NCBI RefSeq assembly: GCF_029227915.1
Contig: NC_079880.1
Coordinates: 33,661,501-33,725,500 of the forward strand
Length of the DNA stretch: 64,000 bases
Direction: 5' to 3'
Origin: Hydractinia symbiolongicarpus
Taxonomy: Eukaryota > Cnidaria > Hydrozoa > Anthoathecata > Hydractiniidae
In this document: positions 47,983 through 57,603 of the stretch, piece after piece
Layout: each line of letters begins with the position of its first letter
Numbering within the stretch: the first letter of the stretch is position 1
Made by a program: the position numbers and the translations under genes
Notes under the pieces: model-generated
The model's database searches: none
Told to the model about the DNA's origin: nothing
Seen by the model: only the letters and a program-made list of their open reading frames with translations

Positions 47983-48159
47983 CACAATCTTTGCAGTGTG
48001 ATCTCTCTTTTTATGAGGGCATTTGGTACGTTCCTTTGACGCATTATGACTATCCAAGCATTTGATACATTGTTGTGTCCGTTGTCCGTCCTCCTTAATC
48101 TTAAAATTATCCAAAGAACAAGGTCTTTTACAGTTTGAACAGCACTTGGTCTCCTCCAT
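47965..48159 (-). CDS. Small zinc-finger protein, 64 aa
   Basis: Starts MEETKCCSNCKRPCSLDNFK and continues TQQCIKCLDSHNASKERTKC. It has two CxxC pairs in the arrangement C-x2-C ... F ... C-x2-C-L, with a basic tail. This knuckle is common in small proteins of large DNA viruses and some phages and resembles the zinc-binding part of HNH or endonuclease VII proteins, but no catalytic residues are clear here. ATG 48159 follows TATACAACAAAAAAAAAA. The stop lies in the 22-bp direct repeat. A decayed relative lies at 52402-52745. Located between polymerase and ATPase genes on the same strand. Confidence 0.55.
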   Translation of the reverse strand: MEETKCCSNCKRPCSLDNFKIKEDGQRTQQCIKCLDSHNASKERTKCPHKKRDHTAKIVIFIIH

Positions 48160-48216
48160 TTTTTTTTTGTTGTATAAACTATCAATATATACAAACTTTG
48201 GGACAAGAGTCATCAC

Positions 48217-51200
48217 TTATAATTCTAATGGCTTTGTATGAACACCATCCTCATGCGCAACTCTCTTATCATAGAACGCTGATAGACCTAGCTTATTTTG
48301 CTGATATGTGACCATCCCTTGATTATGTACCCGGAACCCCCGATTCTTTGCATTATCCAACTCTCCATTAAGTGCTCGCATATATCTAGACCATGTTATC
48401 TCGTTCTGTCTTTTCGACATCCCTTTACACGAGAATTTCGTGCCATCTTTACATTCGACGAAGTAACATTTTGCCGTCAATCCAATCATTTTCGAACCAA
48501 TGAATTCTTCTTTAAATAACCCTCCGGTTCTCGAAGAATATTTATCGGTGACTAACCAGTTTTTAACATCTTCATCGTACTGCTTGAGTAACTCCGAGCG
48601 AATAACATCACGTAGATTATCGCCAGAGATTGCAAAATACGCGCTATCCGTATCTATGTAAATATACTCAAAATCCTGGCGATCTACGTACTTGTCGAGG
48701 AAGTCATAGTAAAATTCGAGCATCCGCAATTTAGCCAATTGATGCACAAGGATTCCACATTGATACGCCCTATTTATGGAAACGGCTTGTTTAAGCCGTC
48801 TTACTTCGTATGCCTCTCCAATCTCTTCCAAATCCTCCAGGTATGGGCTCCTCATAGCGGCATCTACTACCTTTTCATCCTTTGTAAATGTGGTATTGTT
48901 ATGCCAAATCCTCGATCATCTTCCCGTAGAACGAGTTTTCTTTCAATTTTGCTGTATCGCCCGCAATACGTTTATTAGGGTTCTTATCTGCTTGGCGCCG
49001 CGCATCCGCAATTTCTTCCCGGAACCAAGCGAATGGTTTACCGCGTTTGTATTTGAGTATTTGATAGCAAGCCGTGATCTTTAACCCATGATTAATATAC
49101 CACTTAATCAGGTCCGTACAAAGCAGGATCTTCTCGGCTCTCATAACGCCTAGGAGCTTCCTAGTGCTAGGGATACGTTTTCGCCCGGTCTTGATCAAAC
49201 ACTTGTGCATATGCTGAGGAATTTGATTGTCAGGTAATTCCCTGACTACGAATAACGGGGACATTTCGCTAAATTATTTGTACAAATCAGTAGGCACCTT
49301 AATATCAACTTGAGCAAACCCGAAGAGCGATCCATCAAGAATGTCTCGCACCAGATCATCTATTTTTTCAGCAGGGTCTGCCATTTTGATCAGCTTCTCC
49401 TTACCACAAGGGAAGTCCTGCAGCAGGGTGCTACGATAGAGCATATTGGCGTCATAACTGAGTATAGTCTTACATTTTTTCGGTTCGTTATATATATGCG
49501 ATCTGATACCCGTCACATTACTCTCATGGTACCTGCAAAATACGATAGCTGGACCACCTACCATCCCCGTTTGCAGGAGCTCATACGCCTCGTTCTTTGT
49601 ACATATTGTACAATCTTTTGAACCTCCTTGCATGCTTTGCATAAGGCTTTGGTACAACGAGCCTCGCATTTATGCTTACACGGATCACCCGGAGCATAAA
49701 GATTTATATCAGGGTTCAACCGCAATGATTTGTTCAGTACATACCGCATCGAAACACCCGGAATGCTCACTGCATCTTTTAGAATGTCTATCCCATCCTC
49801 GTAGTACGTATTGCGGGTTTTGTCCACAGCCTCTATAAATGGTATTACGTCCGCCAAATTAACCAATCCAGCATCGTGACGCATTCTCTTTTAAAAAACT
49901 CATCCTGGAAAGCCTGGTAATCTTCGGGTGAGAGTGTGTTTTTACCACTGATAGTGCTATAACACGCCTCATGATCTACTGGACCCACATGGTTCAACTT
50001 TTCGTAGCATGTTAATCACTCGTACGGAAACACGAGCTTCTCGAGATTGCACTCCAATGATTTGCACCATTTTTCATAACTCAAGCCTGGTGCGAGGAAA
50101 TTTTTTATATCGATGAATTTGAACCTCGATGTGGTTAGGAACATGTAATCATTGTCTTTTTTTGCCACTTTGATATTGTCATCATCCGCAATCTGTTCGA
50201 CAAAATACCGCTTTATCAGGTTTATATCGTACTTGCCGCTATTGGAACCTATCACTGTCACTTGATTTACCTATTCATACCAAGCATTTTGGATTTGTTC
50301 CGGGAGCATATCAAAATCATCAGGCTTGGGATATATACGTTCGACTTCTTGGACAATACGGATCTGTCTCTGCTTCAATCGTTCGACGAATTTTTGCACA
50401 AGCACCTTTGGGTTTTCATTCATGATGAAGGTGAGATGTTCTTGTAAGCTATCGTGGATGGCTACGCTGACGGGTATATGCTCGGAGATATATGTTAGAT
50501 CATACGTTTGCTGTTGATTCAATGGTGCCAGGAGGGCCTCGAACCAAAAACGATGAAATGGGGATAGGGTCGAAATTTTTTCTTGAATAACCTCTTAGCC
50601 TTGGGAGGCTTTTCGCGCTCCCATGCAGTGGCAAGATTGTACCCCAGCCCTCGAGTGTGGTCTTCTTTACATTTGTTACGATTGAAATTATTTTTATCGG
50701 TGTTGGTCCTATTCGGTTGACATCTTGTATACAGCCTTACTACCCTCACGTATCAAGCGTTCTCCCCCATGCCCACAGAGTGCGTGGTGTATATGTCTAC
50801 CTGTTTGCTGTGACATGGTTTCAATCCATTGGCATGCCGCGTAACTAAAACCTTTATCCGGATAGAATACCTTTTCGGAGCTACTCTGCATCCGTTCTAT
50901 CTTTTCACCTCTGCAAATAATCTTTGTCTTGATACCTTCGCATTCGTTATTCTTGTGTCGTGTGAGGTTCTCCGATCTAGTAAATTTTTGTGTACAAAGA
51001 TTGCATTCCCAATGCTGCATCAATACATCCATTTTCTTGATATAGAAACAATGACCTCCCAACATACCAATGTTGATTGTGTCTAGCCCCTTTTTGTATT
51101 GATTTTGGCCATATATGAGTCGCCATGGGCCCTTGTTGGAGTTTGTCTTCGGCTCAAATACTCTGATGTTAATCTCGAATTTTTTGGCAATACCTTCCAA

Positions 51201-52101
51201 GTCCACGAGCCTCGTAGCACGTACCTCTTCCCTCTTTAATTTGGGTTCCTCGTAGTATTCACGAGCCAGTTTGAGAGCTGGCCTTGTGAGGAACTTTTCG
51301 CACTGTTTTCGCTCTTCCCGGTAATGAAAAGCTAGGCCTCTCCAGAAGCACAAGCTGTCTGTTTTCTCGTCCGTCTTGTCAAAGCTATAAATGCACCTTT
51401 TTCCGCGCAACCAATCTGGTAATGGGCCACATCCAAGTAGGGGCTCCCTCGTAGAAATTATCTTGACTTGTACGTGCTTGAATATTATTTTGCCTTTCTG
51501 GTGGCAAATAGGCTTTCGTCCAAAATTCAGCATCTTCCAGATCGAGGCCTTTCGTCTCACATTCATCGATAAAAGCCTCAATTTCAGCCATGCTTGATAG
51601 TGACCCGAAGCTCTTGGTTTTGTGATAATTTGCCACGTCGCCCCCGCCTCGGTAAATATCGCAGCCAAATGAGTATATTACCTTCACTCGCATGTCTAAG
51701 TGTGGTGTGATTTTTCGCATAATGGTATCTGTCAATGGCTGGTTAAGGTTATTATTAAATCTCCATGTTTTGATGCGGTTTCCGTCTTCTATCATTTCCG
51801 CGTTATCATCAAAAATATTAAGGATATCCTCAATTACATCAGTATTGGTGGCATGCTTAGATTCTTTCCCGAACATGTGTTTGAGGTCCTCAATTCCTTG
51901 GTATTCATCTTCGATGGTGACCCGTTGAACCTCATCGTGGAGAGTTGGTGTTTCTGAAAATTAATCCCTGGCTTTGTTATAATAGTAACTAACAGTATCC
52001 CGCACGCTCCTTAGTTGTTTAGTGATGGTTTCGCTAGTTGCCGCTACTGGTGCCGACACGATATTATATATTTTACTGATTGCATTTTTAAACCAACTCA
52101 T
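48217..52101 (-). pseudogene. Protein-primed family B DNA polymerase, element 1, heavily broken
   Basis: About 1,290 codons of a Polinton DNA polymerase in pieces. Seen in order: MSWFKNAISKIYN start at 52101; IYSFGCDIYRGG region; GPLPDWLRGKRCIYSF; a C2H2 finger (CNLCTQKFTRSENLTRHKNN); exonuclease-type blocks (FIVF near 50545, SNSGKYDINLIKRYF near 50240); palm motif A SYDANMLYR near 49453; motif B KENSFYGK near 48930; motif C YIDTDSAYF near 48660. In-frame stops lie at 51961-51963, 50271-50273, 50016-50018 and 49274-49276. Frameshifts lie near 51490, 50730, 50545, 49865, 49620 and 48895. It cannot make an active enzyme. Intact relatives replicate the element. Confidence 0.85.
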
Positions 52102-52152
52102 CTTTATTATACGTAGATTTTAATTTCAACCAGCATTTTTTTTGTGGTCATG

Positions 52153-52397
52153 ATAATTTTTACTCATATTCTGTATAATAGTATATATGCTTTTGCGCAT
52201 GCGTTGATGATGTCATGTATTTCTGGTATTTATTATTATGTGTTGGTTGTTGGCATTTAATATGATTATGTGTTATTATCAGCATATGATTTTTCTATTT
52301 TGGGATTGAGGTGGTGGTGGAAATGATGGAAGCGGGGTTTTTTAGGGGTAAAGGTGTGGAAGGAGCGAAAACCTGATTATAATCACTACTTCGTACT
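52153..52397 (-). repeat. Inner right terminal inverted repeat of element 1
   Basis: About 245 bp almost identical to the reverse complement of the left end 37463-37703, including GCGCATGCGTTGATGATGTC and CCTGATTATAATCACTAC. Its outermost bases diverge (ACTTCGTACTTT rather than CCTTAGTACTACT), and it is not the true end of the inserted DNA. Confidence 0.88.
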
Positions 52398-52401
52398 TTT
52401 T

Positions 52402-52745
52402 CAACGATATAACCAATCGAAATACCTTTTTCGGTTTTGCTCATCCCTGTAAGCGTTCTTGAGCAGGCACTCGATACAATTTGTGCTAAATCTTGGCCTC
52501 TTTTTGTTTATTATCCTATACTCGAAATCAATTTAAGCTCCCCGCAACAGGGGCACATTTTACCATTACCATATTTTTTCCGACGTTCTTCGAGGACGGC
52601 AGCCTGTATAGCCTCTAGGCACCAGATGCAGGATTTTTTCCTCTGCTCATCATCCTTTTATCAGAATTTATCCATGGATAAAAATTGTCTACACTGTAGG
52701 CATTTTGAGCGTTTCATTCTTCTCCTACACCTCCAGTGTAGACTT
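52402..52745 (-). pseudogene. Decayed zinc-finger gene near the right end
   Basis: Minus-strand fragments in shifting frames contain repeated zinc knuckles: KCLQCRQFLSMDKF, then KKSCIWCLEA, KMCPCCGEL and NCIECLLKNAYRDEQN before a stop at 52402. The C-x2-C ... F ... C-x2-C-L spacing matches the small protein at 47965-48159, suggesting a two-unit relative. Several stops and shifts separate the pieces. It lies between the inner and outer right ends, outside the main gene block, and probably comes from a related element. Confidence 0.6.
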
Positions 52746-52799
52746 CAAATAGCATGGACCTTCGAGTAAGGGAATTCCCTATTATTCAAAATTATAGCA

Positions 52800-52973
52800 T
52801 TATTATTATGTTTTTGCGGAAATGACGTCATACATTATTATTATTTGTTGAAATTAGCATATGATTACGTTTTTGTGTTTTTGGGTGGTGGTTGAAGTGG
52901 TGGAAGCGAGGTTTTTTAGGGGTAAATGTGTGAAAGGAGCGAAGACCGCTTATAATCACTCCTTAGTACTACT
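52800..52973 (-). repeat. Outer right terminal repeat of element 1
   Basis: Ends CACTCCTTAGTACTACT, the exact reverse complement of the first 17 bases at 37463. Further in it keeps GGGGTAAATGTGTGAAAGGA, CATATGATTA and TGACGTCAT but is clearly more diverged from the left end than the inner copy is. Satellite resumes at 52974. Confidence 0.85.
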
Positions 52974-53362
52974 AATGATAACAGGCTTGGTCGCGTGGAA
53001 CCACGTGATTTACGTGTAAGGCCTATATTAGGTGGAAAAAGGCCATATTGCAGCCTTTAGAGGCGTGTGCACGTAGTTGAGGTCGTTCTAAAGCCATGGC
53101 GCCAGAGAAAACCCATTAGGACGTCGTAGTAAATTGAGAGTGGAAGGACCAGACCAATGGTAACAGTCTTGGACGCGTGAACCACGTGATTTACATGTAA
53201 GGCCTTTAATAGGCGGCAAAAGGCCGCATTACAGCCTTTAGAGGCCTGTGTGCATGCAGTTGTCGGCGTTCCAAAGCCATGGCACCAGGGAAAACGCCTT
53301 AAAACGTCGTACCCAATTGAGAGTGTAAGGACTAGGCCAATGGTAACAGGCTTGGAAGCGTG
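52974..53362. repeat. 182-bp satellite, about two monomers between the two Polintons
   Basis: Monomer landmarks return: GATAACAGGCTTGG, ACCACGTGATTTACGTGTAA, GGCAAAAGGCC and AAAGCCATGGCGCCAG. The match ends after GGCTTGGAAGCGTG at about 53362, where element 2 sequence begins. Confidence 0.92.
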
Positions 53363-53408
53363 CAGAGATAGGAAAATGCGGATGTTAGTGCAATCACATG
53401 GTCATCAT

Positions 53409-53529
53409 CGTCAAATCATGGATCATACCCGTTAAATCAACGATAGAAGAGTCCATAAAATCCCTTAGCACTTTACCATTTTACGTCAAATCATGGATCA
53501 TATCCGTTAAATCAACGATAGAAGAGTCC
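53409..53529. repeat. Pair of 46-bp direct repeats near the left end of element 2
   Basis: CGTCAAATCATGGATCATA-CCGTTAAATCAACGATAGAAGAGTCC type sequence occurs at 53409-53454 and again at 53484-53529 with one base difference and a 75-bp period. It lies in the non-coding 210 bp between the satellite and the polymerase gene, where a terminal repeat is expected. Confidence 0.75.
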
Positions 53530-53559
53530 CCCAATCCCCCCACCCCCGCCGTGTCCCCC
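53528..53559 (-). other. Putative G-quadruplex tract
   Basis: Four C runs of 5, 6, 5 and 5 bases with spacers of 3, 1 and 7 bases on the plus strand, so the minus strand fits the G3+N1-7 quadruplex rule. It sits just beyond the 3' end of the polymerase gene. Confidence 0.6.
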
Positions 53560-53575
53560 ATTACAGTGATAGGAT

Positions 53576-56500
53576 TCAACTGTGTCTATAATGGCCTCTA
53601 GCGTACGTGGTAATACCATCTACTATTATTTTTTTGTCATCATCTGCATTGAGCGCGAGTTTATTTGTTTTTATGGTGTGAATATCATGCTTAATGGATC
53701 GAAAGGTCATTTGGGTTCTGTAAACATTTACACCCTCGAACAGACACCTCTTGTAGTTATCAAAACCCAAGGTTTTCCTGACCACACACTTCTTGACTCC
53801 CTTGCACCTCTTATTCTCCCTACCACATAGCTGTTTGTAAGCGTAGGTCTTCGCTCTTAGGGCGACAAACTCCGTCATCACCTTGCCACCTAACTCGTCC
53901 TTCATCAGACCAATGATCTTATTATTCAAACGTAATGGTAGAGGTCTACCATCTTTCTTATCGTACCCTGATGTGTCAAATCTCAAAGCTACATCGTCGG
54001 CGATATCTTTGTAAAAGTCGTAGGTTTTGATATGATAAACGAATGAATCTGTATCCATGTAGCAAAGCTTTACATCATTACCATATTTCGGTCTCATGTA
54101 ATCATAGTGGAACTCATACATAACTATCTTGGACAAGTCGAGAATTGCCAGTCCCAGGTAGATTGGCTTATTCAGTTTGATCTTGATCTTGGACATCTCT
54201 ATGCCCATCAGTGTTTCCGAGAACCACGTGCTACCCTTGAAGTTGGGCTTCATCACCAGCTTCTCATATTGTTCTTTCTTGGTAGCCAAACGTATATCCT
54301 TTTGCTTACGTTGATTCTCCATTGTCTTCCCAAAGACTGAATTGTTCATAAGCTTGAAAAAGTCCTTTTCGAAGTCATTCGTTGATTTGGTACGCAGATC
54401 GGTATTAAAATCGATATAAGGTTTCAACCATGCGCTTTGCTTAAACCTCAGTACCCTATGAACCTTCTCAAGAATGAGACCGTGCTTCAACGCTTGATCA
54501 AGTGCACGGATGTGAATGACATAGTTCTTCTTGTCCGAAAGACACGGTGTCAGCTTTTCGACGCCATTAATCACCTTCCTCTCGGGCATGAAAGGAAGAT
54601 CGTTATGAGAATCGTGAAGCTCCTGTGGATAGCTCACATCAACCTCAAGGATGTACCCCTCTTCACCATTTTCCACAGCTAATTGCGAAATCAGTTCAGG
54701 TGTGAAGTGCGAAAGTTTACCGGTGTCAACCCACTCAAACCCTCCAGTCGGCAGCTTTTGAATCATGGCCCATCCATACAGATTGTTAGCATCTAGGTAT
54801 TGTAGATAGGTGGTCTCTTCAGAAGTATTATACATCTCACCCATATATGGGTTATTGGCCTTCGCGTGTCTATGAACAGCCTGACAGAGACCGCCCCTAA
54901 TACCCCTCTCAATGAACAGGACCATCTCCATATCCGACAATAAATCTAGACTAACCTTGGTCTTTTTCAAACACGCCCTCCAGGCTAATCCCGGAGAAGT
55001 GTAAAAGTGAGCTGGGTCTAGATCGTAGTTTCACAAGCATGTTTCCCTGAAGGTCTCAAACACATCACTCAGAAGCAGCACATCAGTCTTGAGATATATA
55101 TCATGATAAACACCCATATTTTCAACTTTCATGTCTTTCCATACCTTGTGGGCATGCGCATAGTCAGCATACCACTCATGTTCAACTTGCTATAAAAATC
55201 ATCCTTCGACGGAAGCTTAGTTTCATTAAACCTATCGAATGAATCAACATATTCATATGGGTATGCACCCTTTCTTCTCATTATGTTGAATTGCTCATCA
55301 TCATTGAAGAATTTTCGAAGATTTTTACACTGATCATCAGAGAGATTGTTTACCAATTTATCCAGGCTACTAGCCATGAAACGAACCGAATCGATGAATC
55401 TTAATTTTATCTTTTTGGCTTTAGTCTCTCTCTTTTTGCCAATGTATTCACCAACCTTAACATCAGTCGAGAAAGAGATATATTTCTCTTTATTTTTGGC
55501 GATAACGCTCATATTTTCTTCTCCATGCTGCTTCGCAAGCTCTTTGATAAATAGATGTGCATCGTAGCCACTCAGATTATGAAAGACAACCGGAATATAA
55601 TTAGGTACTTTGTATTGGATATTACATTCTCGATGGGCAGCCCCGCGAAACTTACCGGTGAAATGGCAGTGATCCCTAACCTTGATGTTATCCTTGTCAT
55701 CAAATTCTTCCATGCAAATGTGGCACACCCTGGCTCTCTTGAAACTGTCACGCTCCTCCTCCGTCAGTGGATCCATTGCTTTCTGAGGAAACATGTTATA
55801 TAACCTTTTCACCTCAGAAACTACATGATCTACAAAGCGCGGAACACAGTCCTCACCGCGGTAAAGCTTCAGAGGGTCCGGCACTTCACCATGAGCATAT
55901 TTACTATAACAACAGAATCCAGTGGGAACATGTTTACCAACTTTCTCTCTTCTTCGGGCAATTCTTTTGTAAAAGCTTCGAAATCGGCATACATGATGAA
56001 TGGAGCTTTGAGTTGAAACTTACCATCAGTGAAGGTTAAGGTGCTATCCTCCTCAGGGAGTTGAATCTTAGCAGCATCGTTATTCTTGCAATACTCAAAG
56101 TGCTCATCCCTTTTCTGTTCGCTTGGAAAACCAGAGAGACAATTCAAGCAATAATACTCCCTATTTTTATGCTTTGAGTTGGCCTTGCTTAGGACACCGC
56201 TCAAGTTCTTAACGGCGATGTAATGTCTCTTCTCCTCCTCATGTAGCAAGAACAAAACAACCGTCTCCTTACGATCCAGATGCTTCGACTTGCGACACAT
56301 GTAGATACCTTCTCTCCCATCCTTTGTCAAAACATGCACAGCGACATCGGGGTTCCTTCTCTCAAACAAATCTATTTTATTTAGCGCCATTGGGAAAGTT
56401 AGACCATCCCAATTATACTTATCATGCTTCTTAAGAATTGAGATACGCTCAGGATTACTTTTGATCAGATTGTGGTTAAGCGCGGCGATAATAGCCCATC

Positions 56501-57219
56501 TGAAACATTCATCATCATCTTCATTTTTAGGATTAATCACAGATCACTTTCCACTGAAATTCTTAGGTAGCGGCAAATAAGAGCTACCTCTCGTTAATTT
56601 TAGCTTATGAAAGTCCACATGCATATGTAGGATCCTTTCGATTGTGAACCCGCTGGCGGGTAGAGCAGGGTTTTCAATCTGCTCGATTATCTTATTACAC
56701 ATTCGATCGAAAACATCAGAAATGTCATCGTGGGCGTGCAGCATCTCCATATAGCTATTGAACGCTTTATCGACATGTACACACGGGGCATCAGCCGAGC
56801 TGGTGTCCTCCCTTACCCACTTCACCCACAAGGTCGCCTGAGTCTTCAATGACTTCTTCTGCCCGAGCACGTCACTCATCAACCTCTTGACGATAGGATG
56901 AACCTTTTTCAAAAATACCCTGACATTCTTCTCACCGTCAGGGTTTATCTTGAACCTTTTGTAGGAACCTACAAACGCTTCTTCAATAGGAGTATAGGGG
57001 TTTTCCTCTTTCACCTCTTCCTCCTCTTTCTCCTTTTTCTCTCCACTGCCCTTTTTATACAAACCCATGATCTTATCCTTCAATAGTTTTGAAAGCTTTT
57101 GTTGTTTTATCCTTAATAGCCTTAGGTACATAATTTATCAACCATTCCCTCCATTCATTCAACTTACTTTTCACAATAGGTCTGGTTTTAATCATTTCTT
57201 GCAGCTCAAACAAATCCAT
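53576..57219 (-). pseudogene. Family B DNA polymerase, element 2 (different clade), broken
   Basis: About 1,210 codons. Start ATG 57219 (MDLFELQEMIKTRPIVKSKL). Blocks in order: IERILHMHVDFHKLKLTRGS; a C2H2-like knuckle YYCLNCLSGF; exonuclease I FIMYADFEAF near 55985; an endonuclease VII/HNH-like zinc site, CHICMEEF then RDHCHFTGKFRGAAHREC, near 55715-55620; exonuclease II FHNLSGYDAHLF near 55580; motif A YLDANNLYGWA near 54793; motif B LMNNSVFGKTMEN near 54340; motif C YMDTDSFVY near 54055. In-frame TGA codons lie at 56544-56546 and 55031-55033; frameshifts near 57085, 55940 and 55190. The palm half (53576-54970) is a long open frame. Inactive as it stands. Confidence 0.87.
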
Positions 57220-57470
57220 GTCTTGTTGGCTAGTACCGGATCTCGAGGGTCTCGGTGAGGTACAGGTCTAGGCATCGGTATTGGTCTATTTGGTCTCTGC
57301 GCTGGTACTGGTCTGGTGGGTCTCGGCACGGGTAACGGTCTAACCGGTGCTGACACGGTAGTGGGTGTCAATAATTCGATCAGATCGACCTTTCTGAGCC
57401 TTGAGTATCCATGTAGACCGCGTTCTCTAGCGAGATCCCTTAATTCGGAAACTGTATTTCTCGAAGTCAT
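57192..57470 (-). CDS. SAP-like protein with proline/arginine tail, 92 aa
   Basis: Residues 8-33 form a SAP/Rho-N-like motif (SELRDLARERGLHGYSRLRK, then VDLIELL). The rest is a low-complexity tail of PRPTRPVPAQRPNRPIPMP type, ending WICLSCKK with one CxxC. The last 28 bp overlap the start of the polymerase gene in another frame. It is a shorter paralogue of the SAP-RING protein upstream; their promoters share TTGTGATATAC. Likely binds DNA or RNA through the SAP helix pair; that is family knowledge, not shown here. Confidence 0.6.
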   Translation of the reverse strand: MTSRNTVSELRDLARERGLHGYSRLRKVDLIELLTPTTVSAPVRPLPVPRPTRPVPAQRPNRPIPMPRPVPHRDPRDPVLANKTWICLSCKK

Positions 57471-57548
57471 ATCGGGTTGTGATATACTATATGTGGACCT
57501 TTAATATGGTTTTATACAATCGTGAAACCAAAAAAAAGATTCATAACA

Positions 57549-57572
57549 TTTGTTACTTGCGTGAGTAACAAA
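57549..57572. terminator. 3' hairpin after the SAP-RING gene
   Basis: TTTGTTACT, 6-base loop, AGTAACAAA: a perfect 9-bp stem followed by a run of A. It lies 32 bp beyond the minus-strand stop at 57604. Confidence 0.6.
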
Positions 57573-57603
57573 AAAAAAAAAAAACAATCTGACCCCCAAC
57601 AAA

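Larger units (their letters stand above)
37463..52973. mobile_element. Maverick/Polinton element 1, complete with inverted ends, decayed
   Basis: A 15.5-kb insertion within the satellite. The left end AGTAGTACTAAGGAGTG matches the reverse complement of the outer right end exactly over 17 bases. Termini begin AG and end CT as in Polintons. Satellite resumes on each side with AATGG (left) and AATGAT (right), compatible with a mutated short target duplication; an exact 6-bp duplication is not clear. Inside are integrase, packaging ATPase, major capsid, candidate penton and protein-primed DNA polymerase genes, the diagnostic Polinton set. No adenain-type cysteine protease was recognised. Many genes carry stops or frameshifts. 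Confidence 0.93.

Noticed and set aside
41460-50273. Alternative genetic code with TAG as sense
   Set aside because: The same element has frameshifts and TAA and TGA stops in coding frames, and several intact genes are not informative. Decay is the simpler reading, so the TAG excess is kept only as a finding to test.
37463-52973. A clean 6-bp target duplication for element 1
   Set aside because: The flanks give AATGG on the left and AATGAT on the right. Only four to five bases agree, so an exact duplication cannot be claimed.
53582-53830. Plus-strand frames inside both polymerase genes and the other minus-strand genes
   Set aside because: They lie antisense to well-supported polymerase motifs and show no domain of their own.
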